DNA of 64,000 bases, from the NCBI GenBank assembly GCA_006937955.1, contig SSNP01000082.1:1313116-1377115 (forward strand), in the 5' to 3' direction. This DNA comes from Pachypanchax playfairii (Eukaryota > Chordata > Actinopteri > Cyprinodontiformes > Aplocheilidae). Every line of letters begins with the position of its first letter. Position 1 is the stretch's first letter. Shown piece by piece: positions 10,627-24,620 of this stretch. Under the pieces are notes generated by a model. The model made no database searches. It was not told the DNA's origin and worked only from the letters and a program-made list of their open reading frames with translations. A program made the translations under genes and the position numbers.

Positions 10627-12340
10627 TTTATTATCTAATATTTCTTACAAGTTTGAGAGTATCAAAAAAAGTTTATTGCAACATTTCAACAAATAAACTA
10701 TTTTATTTTGTTGCTCACTTTGGTTTAAAAATGTCTTTTGGTACTCAAAATCAAAAACATTAGAAAACTTAAATAACAGTTAAATCTATATTCTACATCT
10801 AAATCCAAAATATGTGACAGCAAATTTACCATGAACTTCCAAAACAGTGTGCTAAAAAAAAGAACAATCTAAATCGGAATTTTTTTTAATTTGTGACCCT
10901 ACAAATCACTCAGGTGAGAGTTCAAGGATCTTTTATCTGACGCTTACAAAATAAGATCAATGGAAAAGGCCTTTCTAGAAACCAAACTCATTGGAAATCA
11001 TTGCTTTTGAATAGAAATTGTGAAAATCAAAGAAAACCACTACACAACAGAGACTCTGAGATCCTTTGGTCAGGATTATTTGTATTACAAAGATATAAAA
11101 ATTGATTATGTTGCTCTTCACTCAGAGGTTTTTTTTTATTATGATTATCAGAATCCTTCACTGTCACACCTGGACAGGAAACACACCAAAAGAGAAGAAT
11201 AAAATTCTTCATCTTAACAAAAAAAAAATAATAAGGATGAATTGTGACAAATGATTCGCTCAATTAAGAGTAATTCTTATCATCCATCACTAACAGAACA
11301 CACCAGATCTTTGGTCTTGTGACAATACTTTCCACCGTATCGTACCAAGGATCGACTGTATTAAAATAAGCTGTACCCATCTGAGGAAGAAGACAACTCT
11401 TTGGATAATAGCGTCGGCATCACCTCTGCGTTTAGCAATGGTCTAGAAGGCAGATGGAGCACAAGGCTTGTGCTAAAGCTTTTACCAGAATAAAGCACTA
11501 AGAACATTTACACAGAGAAACCATCTGAAGAAAAATTTACATCTCTGGTAAAAATAACATTTTGGCAAACACCCACCCAATGTACATCTGGTATATTTTT
11601 GGTTGAATTACAATATTTTTTTTTTCTATCGTTAATAATTCTTTGGGTAAAGTTCATTTCTGTCTTTGGGTCTAATCATCTACAGTATGTAAAGCCTTTC
11701 CTATAACAACGTTAAAGCTTTGAGTTCAGTGCAGCAAAAATGCCAAACAAGGTTGTTTGATAAAGCTAAGAATAGTTTGACAAAATTAATGCACTTCTCA
11801 TCTTCACATAAAAGCTTGTTCAACCATGAAAATAAAAAGGAGTCATTTCTTACAGGAAGTTAAAAGACGTGGAAATGAAGCATTTTCACTTTGTCCCCTG
11901 AGTGTTAAGTAATACTGCAGGATGCGTAGTAAAAGGAGGTAGTCGGGTGCTTGAAGGACAGAACACTGAGGTAGGTCGTCCATTAAAAACTGGGCTCCTC
12001 CACTTCTTCAGTTCCAGTGGAAAAATTATTAAATATAATGCAAATGTATCGCAGTACATTTTGCCATTCTTTTTTTTTAAACATTCATCATGGGTGAGCT
12101 TTGGTTAGGACAGACACTGCCAAACACACAAACAGGTAGAAAGTTGTCAAAAAAAAAAAAAGAGAAAGAAAATTAAATGTTTTTTTAGGAACATTCATAC
12201 AAAATCCTGAGGTACGTCTGAGGTGAATGCACATTTCTTCCACGGCAGCAGCTGGCTTCCTGGTTCCTCCTCTCAGGAAGCGAATGAGGTAGAAGTAGCG
12301 TAGCTTCGGCCGCTGAGGCGCGGACACGGGCCTGCTGAGG
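10627..12340 (-). other. prtg: Probable prtg 3' UTR with poly(A) signal
   Basis: AT-rich sequence runs from the prtg stop codon to minus-strand AATAAA hexamers at 10627-10632 and about 10673-10678. No other gene is detectable. A run of A residues lies at about 12150-12162. UTR status is inferred from position only. Confidence 0.45.
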
Positions 12341-15300
12341 TCAGGTGCTGGCTGTTTTGGAAGGGTGTAGGACAGGATGAGAGTCACTGGAGTTGCTGGG
12401 AAGCCAGGAGGAGTTGGAGGCAGAGTGATGGGAGGGACGGGGCAGCATCCTCTCTGTTTCTACTTTAAAGAACTGCTTCCGCTCCGCATCTATAGGACCG
12501 CTGTCTGACTCCGAAGATTCAGCTCCTGAAGTTTGGCTGGTTGACGGGCTGCTCATCTCTCCATTGCTCTCTTCATTGGAGTAGTTTCCAGAGTCTCCTG
12601 TTTCCTGACTTCCCTCACTGGTGTGAGAGTTCTTCGAGTGCAGAGGTCCGTAGATGATCTCCCGGGATGAAGGAGGCAGAGGAGCCGAGCCTGGACGCTC
12701 GTCATACCGCAGAACCGTTTTGCCAGTCTCATATAAGCGGGCTTTTGTCTCGGTCTGAAGAGAAAAAAATGAAAGATACGATTAAAACGCGCGTGTATGA
12801 AAAGAAGTTTGAATGTTTTACCTTACTTACATCACTTGCAGGTGGATTTCTGATCTCCTTCTTGAAAAGCAGCCACTTCCTGCTCTGAATCTTGTTGCCG
12901 ACTGGACCAGCATTTTTTATGAGAATATTACATCCAACCTGGAACAATCATATGATCAAGAGGTTAATAGTTATATATATATACATTAACTAGTGGTTGT
13001 CAGCAGCCTTCAGGTGTTTATTTAATCTATTTTGTTGGTCTCACCTTAGAGTCTCCAAAGCATTCACTTATCATCGGTAAAAGAGCTTCGACGTTCTCCG
13101 AGTGGAAGTCAGCGGGCAGCGGCAAACCAGATCGTGGACCTTCAGGAGCTCCCACAGCAATCACTTTGGGACTAGCGGATTTTCTGTGGGTTGTATAATT
13201 ACTGAAGTTTCTAAACATGATTTTGGTATTATTGTTTCTATTTTTCAATCTATACAAGGATTTTAAATACCTCGGTTTGCCCTTGCTGATCAGGATCAGA
13301 GCGCACATGGCAATACAAGCTAAGGCGATGCTGACACCAACCATGATGCCCGTCATTGAACTCTGGTCTATGTGGTAAAGACCATCAGAAAACACTGGAA
13401 GGCAAAAGAAAGAAATTCAACTTGTAGGAGACGCGATGCAGATACAGAGAGATATCTGGTCTCTTATCTTCAGTGACGGCTGATCGAAAGGCTTCACCAT
13501 ACCAAGATACCTTAGACAGTGTTGTGCTTCTAACTTTGGGAGAGGCTGTTTCCTACTTGCTAACATGACATGTGCCCCACTGCACAAAGCCAGAACTAGA
13601 AAGATGTGACTGGATGAATTTGGTGTGAAAGAACCTGCCATGTGGAAAACTTTCCAAAAAGAGTGGAATCAAGAAACAAGGGAGTCCAATTCCATATTAA
13701 AGTCTATATACATGAAAACAAACCATGTGGCCAAATATATAGATTAAGATTAATGAGGAAAAACACAAACATGTGATTGTTGTCTCATTAAATATATTAT
13801 ATGTCTGTATATGTATCATTCTTAATTATTTCCAGCACTCCTACCAGATATCAGCTACCGTTAGCTTAGATACAAGATCATTTCATGTCTTCTGTGTAGA
13901 TTTAAATTTGAGATACTCTTCATTAATCCAACATTAAATGCAAATATTAGGAAATGACACTAATATATGGAACTAGCAAGAAATATTTTTAGACCAAATA
14001 GGATCTCATTGAATATACGAGTTTCCCTTCTCTCATGGTGATAAGACAGTACAGGTTTTATGCAACATAACTTTACAAAAAAAACAAACCAGAAACATGA
14101 ATATCACAAAAAACTGAATCTAAATGTTTCAGTACAATGTAAATGAAATCTAACTGCCATCACATCCTGGATTTGACACTAAAGTCTGTTACTGTCCATA
14201 TAGAAAATTTGACAGCAGGAAAAAAAAATCATTCTGTAGAGAAGAGTCAGGCTCGTTTACACGCGATACATCATCACGTTTCATGTTTCAGCGTTCGGTG
14301 CTGCTGACCTGCTGTATCTGGGAAGTTGTCAGAGTGCCTGGGGTTCTTGCTGCGGTGCACGTTTCCACGCTTTAATGCCATTTCCACGGTGCCAGAGAAA
14401 GGTCCATCACCGACCTTGTTGGAGGCACAAACCTTCACCAGGTAGACATTCCCTGGCTCCAACTTCTCTAATAAGGCCATCATATGACTTCCTACAATGA
14501 TGCAAAATGGGAAAAAATTCATAAATATTCACCCATTGACTCCTTTATAGGGTTTACATTATGTGAAAATATAATTTCAGTTCAGCGGTTGGTTGCAACG
14601 TATCTAACAGAAAACAGGACACTTACCCTCCCTCTGTATTCTTTGCCAGTGTCCAGCCATCCAGGCTTTCTGTGATGCGTACAGGATGGTGTAATGTGTA
14701 ACCGCCACATTGGGCTCAGTCGGCTCCCTCCAGGACACCAGAGCAGTGTCGTCCTCAATCCGGGTAACTCGCACTCCTGTTGGAGGTTGGCTAGGTGCTG
14801 CGGACAGAAGAAATCACACTCGTACTTATTAAAAGGAACTGATTTGAGTGTGCACACCAGAGGAAATGAGACAGAATATTTAAGGTGATATCTTGTTATG
14901 ATCTGTACCTGCTGGCAGGGTCTGATGATAAACAACCGAACTCCAGGGACTCGACATTTGGTCCACGTGCAGACGCACGACGAGCTCGTATCGAGTGTTT
15001 GGGATTAAATTCTGAACAGTCACACTCTGCTTTGTACTGGAAAGAGACAAACATTCAAAATTAAAGACCCCTGATATGGAATAAGCTTTAATATGTTCAT
15101 ATTACTGATTTAAAAATTGTGTAACAATGTAAAGAACATGTGGTTTATTATATCAGTGCAGCATTTAGTACCAGTTTTCTGAGGGGCTTACGTTTGCAGG
15201 TAGTGTATATTTGAAACGTTATGCGTGCCCACAGGTGTACAGCGGACTGTAAAGCTGACTGATTTTTCAGCAGCGAATGCAGGATGACTCCAACGTAGCG

Positions 15301-18300
15301 TCAGAGTAGACGAGTTACTGGTCAGCACAGTGACTTGATGAGGAGGGGGAGGGGCTGCTGCCACTTGGTCTCTAGCCGCTAAAACGAACAAACAAAAAAA
15401 ATCAGAATAAAAAACAGATAAGCAGAAGATTAAAAGACGATCCATTTTGAGTCAACTCCAAACCGATGTACTCACACACACATCCTGGAGTACTAATCGT
15501 TTGGTCTGTCTGATAACCGTCTCCAGCTTTACCCACAGCTAAGATCTTGACATGATACTTTCGTCTTGGATCTGGAAATAGGGAAAAAATACAGAAATAA
15601 AATCAGCTGTGTCATGCTACAAAAAAACTCAAAAGACTGCCAAGATAATAATTTACTTTGGTACAAAAAAGCTTTTGTCAAATTCAGTCAAAGCCTCAGT
15701 TAGAAAAGCAGAGACAGATAGTTAACAAACGGAGAGGGAGCATCAAAAAGAAGCACAGACAAGATGAAACTGTAGGCGTCAGAGAACATGATTAAGCAGG
15801 TCATATGTGGTCGTGTATGGACAATGCATGGTCTCCTGCGTTAACTCAACCTCTTGTTTGGCATGAGAAGATTGTGTGGTAAAGAGCATGAGAAGAATCA
15901 ACAAACATCAAGTCACAGAGCTAAAAACACCTCATCAGAATAAGGTAAAATCACACAGATGGGCTTTAAAATCAAATCTAAAGACAAAATAACAAGGGGA
16001 TGAACTAAAAACACTCCAAATCAGAAGTGATATGGGATCTACAACCAGTTCTTGACACAACCAGGAGCCAGAAAGACCATAAAGGTCTGAGTCTGAAAAC
16101 ATTTTGTTTGAAAACATGTTTTAACTTGAAAAACTACCACTGCCAAGGGCCTTAAATCAGGATGCTTTTTAAGCAGCGCGAAGATTTGTTTTATGCCTCA
16201 AGTGTGAAAGGTCAACCTTTAGCTATTGACCAATGACAGCAGAGTGTCCAGGCCCGTTGTGAGGGGGCTGGGCCACAGGCAGTGTTCAGCTGCTGGGATC
16301 CTTGGCCCATGGGACTCAATGGGGGTTTACTGGGGTCACCAAGCCAGGCCAATGTAGAACAGAAGGAATCTGGGTGCAGGGTTGTGGGACAGGAGGTGGG
16401 CCCCTTTTGTTTCCCCTTTTCACGTTCTTTCCTCTGCTTTTGTGTTATTAGCCTTAAACTTGGACCAGCAGCAGATAAACAGAATCAATAAAACAACCGA
16501 ACATGAACCAAAAATATCAAGTTCTATAATTATTAAGAGAAAAACCTAAAGAATTGTATATTTATATTAAGTTACAAATTAATACATATGAATTAAAACT
16601 TTAAACCGTAAGTGCAAATCTGCTCAAATTTCCCACAGCTGATCTGACGTAAACTTAGCAGGGAGGAAACTTTGCATATAAACAAAGTTGTTTCACTTTT
16701 TCCCTCTTTAATTTTGGTTCATATTTTGGGAGGAAAACTGCTGGCTATTTACATGCACAGCACAGATGACCAGTGGGGGCAGGGTCATTAATCCAAGGCT
16801 GCTGTCTCACGGCCAGAGGTCAGAGGCTCGGTCCAGCTTTGGCCCATCCCATCAGGTTTTGTTTGTGTGCACCAGAGTCCAGCTAAAGGGAGGTGGTGGC
16901 CAGGGTCCTATCAGGGCAGGTCTGGACCAGGACTCAACACAATGACTATGCATAATTAAGCAAGCCTCGGGATGGGAACCGGTGGTGGGAGGGACATCTG
17001 GTTAGTGACCTCTAACCCCGGGAGCCTGTTCTCAAACAATACTGCAGCAACACTGGAGGAGGCTGCTGGTTAGACAAGAGAGGTCAGCTCATATTGATCA
17101 GGACAGAGGGTGGAAATGCAAATGCAGCATCCAACTGCCCACTGAATCAAATTAGGCGATGCAAAAAAAGATCCATCTGAGATTGAACCCATCGGTCAGT
17201 CTTTGTCACTTGGGTTTAATTGGCAGTCGTTCACAAAGATAGTTAAATATATCTGTGTACTTGGTTTGATCCACTCAATACTCACCAAGGCCACCGATAG
17301 TGTAGATGAAGGTCTGAGCTGACACCAGAATACTGGGCTGCTCTGGCTGGCCTTCCTCATGGTAACACAGTCGGAAACTCTGAATAGCCACAGAATCTGG
17401 GGAGGTCTGCCAGCGGGCCACAATGGAGGTGCAGTTAAGAGGCTCAAGTTGAAGAATGGGGGCTGAAGGCACTGAGGAAGGGAGGCAGAGGCAGCAGGCA
17501 TGAGATCAATACAACCTTCTTTGCAGAGTGATAAAAAAACACAAAGTAAAACTAAAACCAACAAAAACAACAATAGTGACTGAGAATGAGTATAAATGCC
17601 TTGAGCTCAAACTGAGAATTCTGGATGTGACAAATATTAAATATAGAAGTTGCCTTTGTAATGACAGTTACATAAAAACTTTGTTCTCAAATCCAAAAAC
17701 TGTCTCTCCTTCTCTAAACATATAAATATTGAGTACTATAATATAATATATACAATATATAATATAATAGCTATAATGTCTTTAACATAAAATTTAGGCA
17801 TGGAAAACAAAAACCTCCCCCAACCATAAAGGTCATAAAAATAGGCAATTCTTCCCCCCCTCACTGAAGCCTGAGGCCCTCTCTTTATGATCCGTGACTG
17901 AGGCCACTCTAACATCACTGACAGCAAGGGGCAAAGGTTTCTGGGTAACCATCACAAAGACTGTGGGACAATGCTACAAGAGTAAACTCTAATCACATGC
18001 CAAATACACTGCATGAACTCTGGGAAACCTCCTGGCAATCTGAGAGAAGCATGAGGAAATGTGAAAAAAGCAAAAACAAAGCCAATTTTAACACCATGTT
18101 CACCTAAAGTTTTCTCCTCGGAGGATTCTATTTTTAAACAATCCATCAATCCACTATTTCCTATTTTTAAAATTAACAACAACACTGTTTGAGCTTTTGG
18201 TAGAACTACCTTTGTTGCTGGAGATCTTCGGTGTACGGTGAGAGGTCCATGCTGAAGGTTCGCACCAACCCACACGTGTAGCAGCAGCCATTCGAAGCAG

Positions 18301-21300
18301 GTAGATGATGTCAGGCTGCAGGTCTTCCAAGAGATACTCAGTGCTATTTTGCGGTAGCTCCACGTTTGTGACGGTGTCATCAGCAGCCGTGCGATAGGAG
18401 AGTCTGTAGGCCAACACTTGCCCACGGCTAATCTTAGCAGGCAGTGGCTGCCAGCTCACCTGGATGTCTGTGGAACTGTGGCTGGTCAGAGTCAACTCTG
18501 GAGTACGAAGAGGTACTGTGGAAAAATATGGAAGTCATTACTTATAAAGAAAAACTCACACAACTTGCATGTATTTTAGAATCAAAACAGAACTTATTTG
18601 TTGCAACATATTCTGAGCATCTCAGTGGTTTCTGTGCTTACCGTCTTCCAGAGTATGTTGACTGACTTGATCTGACATTCGACTGGCTCCCATTGGCATA
18701 TAAGCCACGATGTAAAAGCTGTAGTTTCGGGCTGGTTCCAGATCATCAATGATGTAACTTGTTGTGTCGTTGCCAATGACAACTTGGTATTCTTCGTTGT
18801 TTAGTCCTGACACACAGAAAAATCATAAAGTCAGTAAACAAATAAGTTCTAATAATTAAAAAAGGATTTTTAATTAAAAGGAGATCAAATAAACACAATA
18901 ACAATATTCAGTGTTGGAATGATTCTAGTTTCAGACTATTTTTAATGCATAAACTTATAACTGCTTTCCAACCACTGACACAACTCCCATCTTAAATATT
19001 TATAGAGTTGCTTAACAATAAATTCAGTGGTTTAAGTGAAAATCTCCTCACTGTTTGTTTGGAAGAAACTACTTTAGCTACCCTGTCCCTTTAAGAGCAA
19101 CCAGACTGAACTGGGGAGTGGACAATGGACCAGCCGAGCCTGTTGTTATTTAAGTGAAGTTGCCATTCTGATTGGCCTTTGACCTCTGCTCTGTGCAGCA
19201 GGAACAGATGGTCTTCAGCCAAGAAAAGCTGATCACACACTGATGCAGCTCTCTGAGGTTAACGGTGACCTTGCATCTTTTCACACTTCCATTCCTCTAA
19301 GTTTACAACTGCCTGCCATCAGGATCAAATGATGAGAAATAATAATAAGAAAAATGTTGCATCTTAGTCTCACCTTCAGCCTTCATATAATGGATGGAGT
19401 AGGCAATGACTTTGTCTGCATTGTAGAGAGGTCTCTCCCAGGCCAGTAGGATGGCAGAGCTGGAGATGGTCTCAGCGTGGATGTTTCTTGGTGCGCTGGG
19501 CCTATCCTCAGACATGACAACAATAAGGCGGGCCAAGGACAGCACAGACCCCAGTTCATTCTCTGCCACACACTGATAGATGGCATCATCCTCAGGGATA
19601 ATCTGGGTGATCACCAGTTTACTGTGAAACAACAGAAAGAAAAATCAGTGACAAGCATAAACAAGCCATTGTTCTATGGTATTTAGGTATTTTTAGTGTG
19701 ACCATCACTCCTAATAAAAAGTACCTGTTGTATGTCTTAATCCTTCCATTTAAGTGAACCTCCTCTCCATTCTTTAGCCACCGGATGCGTGGCGGGGGCA
19801 CTCCCTCTGCTTGGCACATAAATCGAGCAGTGCCAGCTCTTGGACGAGTCTGGCTCTCTGGTTTCTCAACAATTGTTGGCGGCACTAAAATAAACACATA
19901 TGAGACAACTGATGAGAACATGGTTTAATGCTTATCGTTATTAACCCATAGAACACTAACTGTGTTAAGCAGCTTGCATGAAAGCAGATTTGATAAAGTT
20001 ACTATACCTAGAACTGTGAGGTTGGCCGCTGCTGTAGTGTGGTTGCGAGTTCTGGGTGTGGTGGCCCTGCAGAGGTAGACTCCACTGTGCTTAGAGTTAA
20101 CATCAGTAATAACCAGGTTTCCATTGCCCAGTACTTTGGCATTGTAAACATCGATGGGTTTACTGTCGGCTCGGCTCCAAGAGATGATGGGTGTAGGGTT
20201 GCCCGTGGCCACACACTCCAGTACGACCGTTTGGTGAAGGGAAGCTGTAACATTCTGAGGTCCATGGATGATCCGAGGCCTCTGACGGGGTTTAGGACTT
20301 GTATCTTCACAAGACAACAGAAATGACAAAAAATTAATTCAGTGTTCTATGAAGATCCTAAAGTTAATACTCATTCCAAAAGTTTTGTTATTCTAATTTC
20401 TGTACCTTCACTGACTGTCAGTGTGGCCTCTCGACTCTTTAAACGACTGCCGATGTTGGTAGCCACACATCGATATTGTCCAGCATCTTCCAGTTGTACA
20501 TTGTGAATTTGGAGAACTCCATTCAACAAAACTGTTAGTCTAAGAACATAAAAAGTCAAATTAGGAGCAAGACAGACAATATATTAAATCCTGCAACTGC
20601 ATTACAAATGCAAATAGACTTTGGAGGGATCAATGAGTCTAAATGGGCTTAAAGTATCTGCAGGTACCTGTCTGTCTGTAGTGGCAGTGTGCTTTGGTTG
20701 AACTCCCATGTGATGGTAGCTGGAGGAGTAGAAGTGACTGCACAGAAGAATCGTGCTACAGAGCCTTCAGACACCACCACGGACACGGGATGAGACTTAA
20801 AATCTGTGATCCCTGTGAAAAAAATCAACAGACACTTCAGTGACAAATCATACAAAGAAACGCTGACTTACCCACGTAATGTGCAAAAAAACCTGACTTT
20901 GATGAATGTTTGCAGATCATATGAGTGGAATTGATCTCTGTAAGACACCATTTGCTTTGAGCAGATGAGCCCTAGTGTCCCTCTCTGATTAGCTGGCCAA
21001 ATCAATGGATCAATTTAAGAATGACAGTGAATGATGCACGATTAAAGATCAAAATCAATCAATGCAATTTGCATTAACAGAACTGCAAACAAAATAAAAG
21101 GAAGAACAAAACAAAAATAGAAACATATCAAATCTACTTTTTTATAGTTTTATGCTGCACATATAAATAACTTTCTCTTTCAAAACTAAAAGTTTATGTA
21201 TCAGAACATATTAAATCATCTACCTTCTAACATTCCAGAAGTTTGTAGGGATTATTTAACAGAACTTTGCAAATTTCACTCCATACTTTATTCTGGCAGC

Positions 21301-24300
21301 TCATCTAACAAGCCATCATTGTTTAGTCTATTTACAATCATACTGTGATGAAACAGACTAACTGAGTGACAAGAAGCTCCTGTGTTTTTAACAGTCACTC
21401 TTTGTACCACAGGGTCTAAACACAAGCTGAATTTGTTAGGACCTCCACTTGTATTTGCAGCTGAATGAATGAATCCTGCAATTTAGAAACAGAATTAAGT
21501 AAAAATATACTTACTTTCAGATCACTCAAAGAGTTGTGCACAATTTGCAATGTCATACTTTATATATGCACGTTCAAAACGTCTATCGGTAGTCCCCAGA
21601 AATAAGCCACCACCCCACCCCCATCTGCATTTTAGACAGGCACACTCAATACCAAATCATCAATGACCTTAATTCATTAAGGTGATAAGTCCCTCCCTTC
21701 CCCCCCTTATTCACAGAGAGGAAAGTCAATATCGTGTTATAGAAAATCAATACTCTTGTTCTCCCTCTGAAACTCCACTTTCAAATCCCTGAGCTTAAAG
21801 GCAGCAAAGTTACAGAGCAGTGTTTTAATCTAAGGTCATGTTTTAAATATTAAACAAACAAACAGATTCCAGTCTGGTATGGATCTGTTTAGTAATTATT
21901 CCTCTGCAGGCATGTTTTAAGGAGATTTAAATTAGGACATGAAACTTGGTCAGAATAGATGTTTTAGGTTTAGATCATTCTCTGCCTGACTCAGCGAGAA
22001 CTGCCTGGCAACTGGTTCGTTAGGAAAAAGAAGTTGGCTAGTGCCAGTGATGCAGGTGGTGGTGGGTGTGGTCTATCTTCTAATATGGTCATGTCTGTTG
22101 TAGAGAACAAATCAATGTTAAAGGTCAAGCAGCACAAAGGTTTCTCTAAAGAGGTCAGAGTTCAATTCAACCCCCTGTCCAGTCAATTTTACCCCAAAAC
22201 TGGAGCTGGATCGAAACCAGTTTAACATTCATCTCAATTTTGAGTATGGATATTCCTGTGTTTTTATATTATTCTGTGTAATAGATTGTATTTGCAGAAA
22301 TGTATTGATTTATTTTGAAAATATTCCATGACAAGACAGCTATCAGACACTGTGTGTAAACAATGGAGATGGAGAGTTATGCAGTCCAACAGCTACAATA
22401 AGACAAACACGTCCTGAATGTAAAAATGTTTCCAAACAACCAAAACGCTCTATAACTGAGGTTCAGGCCCTTTTACTCACATGACAAAGTGCTCACCTCG
22501 TTGGTAACAGAGGGCCTGATCTAATGAAAGGAACTATGGGTGGGGGTGGGGGGGGCAACAGCAGGGCTCCCCCAGTCAGAGCAGGCTCGTGACATCACAA
22601 AGCATTTCCACTGCTGACCCCCGACCCCTGGGACCTTTGGACAGAAGGGGAGCAGAGCAGAGTCCCATCCTCCACTCCCCCTCCAGCTCACCAAAAAAAT
22701 AAAATAAAAATCTAACACTTTCACTCAGTGGGATTGAATCCAAGACCAAACTTGAATTTGGATTTATTTATCTGGTTACTTTAAAGAAAAAGTTTTTACT
22801 TGGTGGTTAAAAATCATGTCGAAAACCCAGATGTATTATTCTTATATGCATATTAGTTCTTATCCTTCCAGAGTAAAGTATGCATACTATTACTATCATA
22901 ACGTTGTGGATTCAAATATTTTGTTAAAACCTCACAACCTCACTGTCAGTGTCAACATCAGTAAACTGCAGGATCTAGTCTCGTCTCCATGACACCAGCC
23001 ATGGGATATCCTTTCTAAGACCTTTAAAAAGGGTCCACGGTAGACCAGGCTCATTGAATAGACACAGCTGTCTTGTCCACTGATATGTGGACAAACAAAT
23101 GCCCTGAGATCTAGCCTTTTCTTGCAGGGCAGTCGGGGGCCAACCAAACAAAAGCCTGAAAAGGCAAATGGCCTTTCACAGATTCTTCTGTGTAGCAGAC
23201 CATTCTGCAATTACACAGAGCCACGGTCTGCAGCCACAATGAAATCCTGCAAACATTTAAACAGAGACATAACGATAGTTTCTAAAGTTTTTACTGATGT
23301 TTACAGATTACCTTCATACGTGGGCAAGTGGTGCTCTCTCTCAAAAGTCTGTTGGACAGTTTATGGAGTATTTATGAGCTTTTGAATTGACTCCTCATCT
23401 TTCTTTACTATCTCCTAAATGCTACTATAACTGGTCTGACAACATGGAAGCCACAATTCAGAGCATCTTGCTTAGTAAAGAAAAAAAAAGGAATACACAT
23501 ATATTATGATGACATTCTCTTCTCATCTCTGAAGTGACATGCTGATGTTTGGAAACTTGGACAACATAAAGTGAGCTCCCCCAACAACTACAAACAATCA
23601 TCATATTGGTTCCACCAATAAAAAAAAGATCAAGTCTGTGCTTTATATTTTGTTTTAACAATTCATACTTACTTGCGATAGTCAGACGTGATCTTTGGCT
23701 TAGGATAGCTCCATATCTGTTTTGGGATAGGCACTGATAGAATCCTTCATCTGAATCCTCCTTGGTCTGCTTGATCTTTGGTATGAACAAGGAGCCATTA
23801 GGCAGAAACTTTATGTGTTCACTTTCTGCCAGCTTGACCCCATTCTTCAGCCACTTGATGGTGAGTGGAGGCTGCCCATGAGCCTGACAGTCCAACACAG
23901 CAGGATCCTTTGGTAGTACAGTAACATCACTGGGCTCTGTGATGAAGGAAAGCTCGCTAAAACACCAAACACCTACAAGAAGAGAACAGAAGTTTAGGTA
24001 TGTGTCTGACAAATAGACACAACTCAGCTAGTATGGGATGCTGTGACAGAATAGAGCTGCTGCATGCAATACATGTAATTAATTTATGTCGGATATTAAG
24101 TACGGAAATGAAATTTAGTTGAGCTGGGATCGTCATACTTTCAGCGTATCGAAAATATCAGAGTCGAGCATCCCATTTGATAAAACTTCATCATATAGAC
24201 AGGATTTAGTATCACAACCTGCTTTTCTAACGCTTTCAAATCAAACTGAGCCAAAAAAACAAGACAAGTATGTGGCTAAAAAAAGGAAAAACAACTATTA

Positions 24301-24427
24301 GTATTGAGTCGTTTAACATTAACTAGTTTGTTTCGGAACTTCGAGCACGTTTAACAGTAAAAATAGAAGACTTACTCGATAAAGGAATAAACAAAACAAA
24401 AAGTAGCCAAAACTGGCAAAAATTCAT
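12341..24427 (-). CDS. prtg: Protogenin, Ig/fibronectin-III transmembrane receptor (DCC/neogenin relative)
   Basis: Cell-surface receptor of early neural and paraxial tissue. Nineteen coding exons on the minus strand: 24376-24427, 23673-23972, 20668-20812, 20406-20539, 20008-20304, 19725-19884, 19374-19621, 18642-18806, 18210-18515, 17286-17471, 15476-15571, 15192-15378, 14909-15036, 14627-14797, 14309-14491, 13271-13394, 13045-13183, 12831-12938, 12341-12754. They sum to 3543 nt (1180 aa; human about 1150). A signal peptide (MNFCQFWLLFVLFIPLS) is followed by four Ig domains (about 25-400, each with paired Cys and YxC, e.g. GFYQCLSQN, GQYRCVATN), then five FN3 domains (about 400-919). One TM helix lies at about 935-956 (TGIMVGVSIALACIAMCALI) and the 224-residue cytoplasmic tail is Ser/Pro-rich. 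Almost all domain-border introns are phase 1, as in this superfamily. Intron 2 (2.9 kb) and the 1.7 kb intron at 15572-17285 are the largest. Neogenin, DCC, IGDCC3 and IGDCC4 were considered; five FN3 repeats and position beside RFX7 fit PRTG. Confidence 0.93.
16740..17165. promoter_or_regulatory. Candidate conserved intronic element in prtg
   Basis: Inside the 1.7-kb prtg intron, this GC-balanced, complex stretch stands out from AT-rich flanks. It contains AGAGGTCAGAGGCTC (nuclear-receptor half-site context, near 16815), ATTAATCC and TAATTAAGC homeodomain-type sites, and ATGCAAATGCAGC (octamer, near 17116). Regulatory function is inferred from composition alone. Confidence 0.3.
19080..19260. 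promoter_or_regulatory. Candidate intronic element with DR1 motif in prtg
   Basis: Lies between prtg exons 8 and 7. TGGCCTTTGACCT at 19173-19185 is the reverse complement of AGGTCAAAGGCCA, a DR1-type site for HNF4/RXR/COUP-TF receptors, next to ATTGG (CCAAT box). The surrounding sequence is more complex than the intron average. Confidence 0.3.
20813..23672 (-). other. prtg: prtg intron 2, no exon seen
   Basis: 2.86 kb separates the first Ig exon from the second Ig domain. No open exon with family similarity was found. Notable pieces are a GC-rich stretch at 22530-22690 and a complex block at 21950-22210. The rest is AT-rich. Confidence 0.5.
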
Positions 24428-24620
24428 CTTAGAATGATCCATTTATCCAGACAGTTGAATCATTTTCGCCCTGTGAGAGCCGCCGGTCTCCAGCGTGATG
24501 TCCGTCCGACGGCTGACTCGCTACTGACACCAAAGGAGGACCAACGGCTCTACTGGGGCGCGTGGGGAGCCCCAACCCTCCCGTCGCGCATGCGCAGTGA
24601 CCTGCGATGGAGGACGTCTA
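24428..24620 (-). promoter_or_regulatory. prtg: CpG promoter of prtg with NRF1-type site
   Basis: CpG-dense sequence immediately upstream of the prtg start codon. CGCGCATGCGCA at 24585-24596 matches the NRF1 palindrome, as in the myo5a promoter. No TATA box. Confidence 0.5.

Noticed and set aside
19385..19590. Overlapping 68-100 aa frames in alternative phases across prtg exons
   Set aside because: Shadows; the in-phase reading shows conserved Ig/FN3 residues and proper splice phases.
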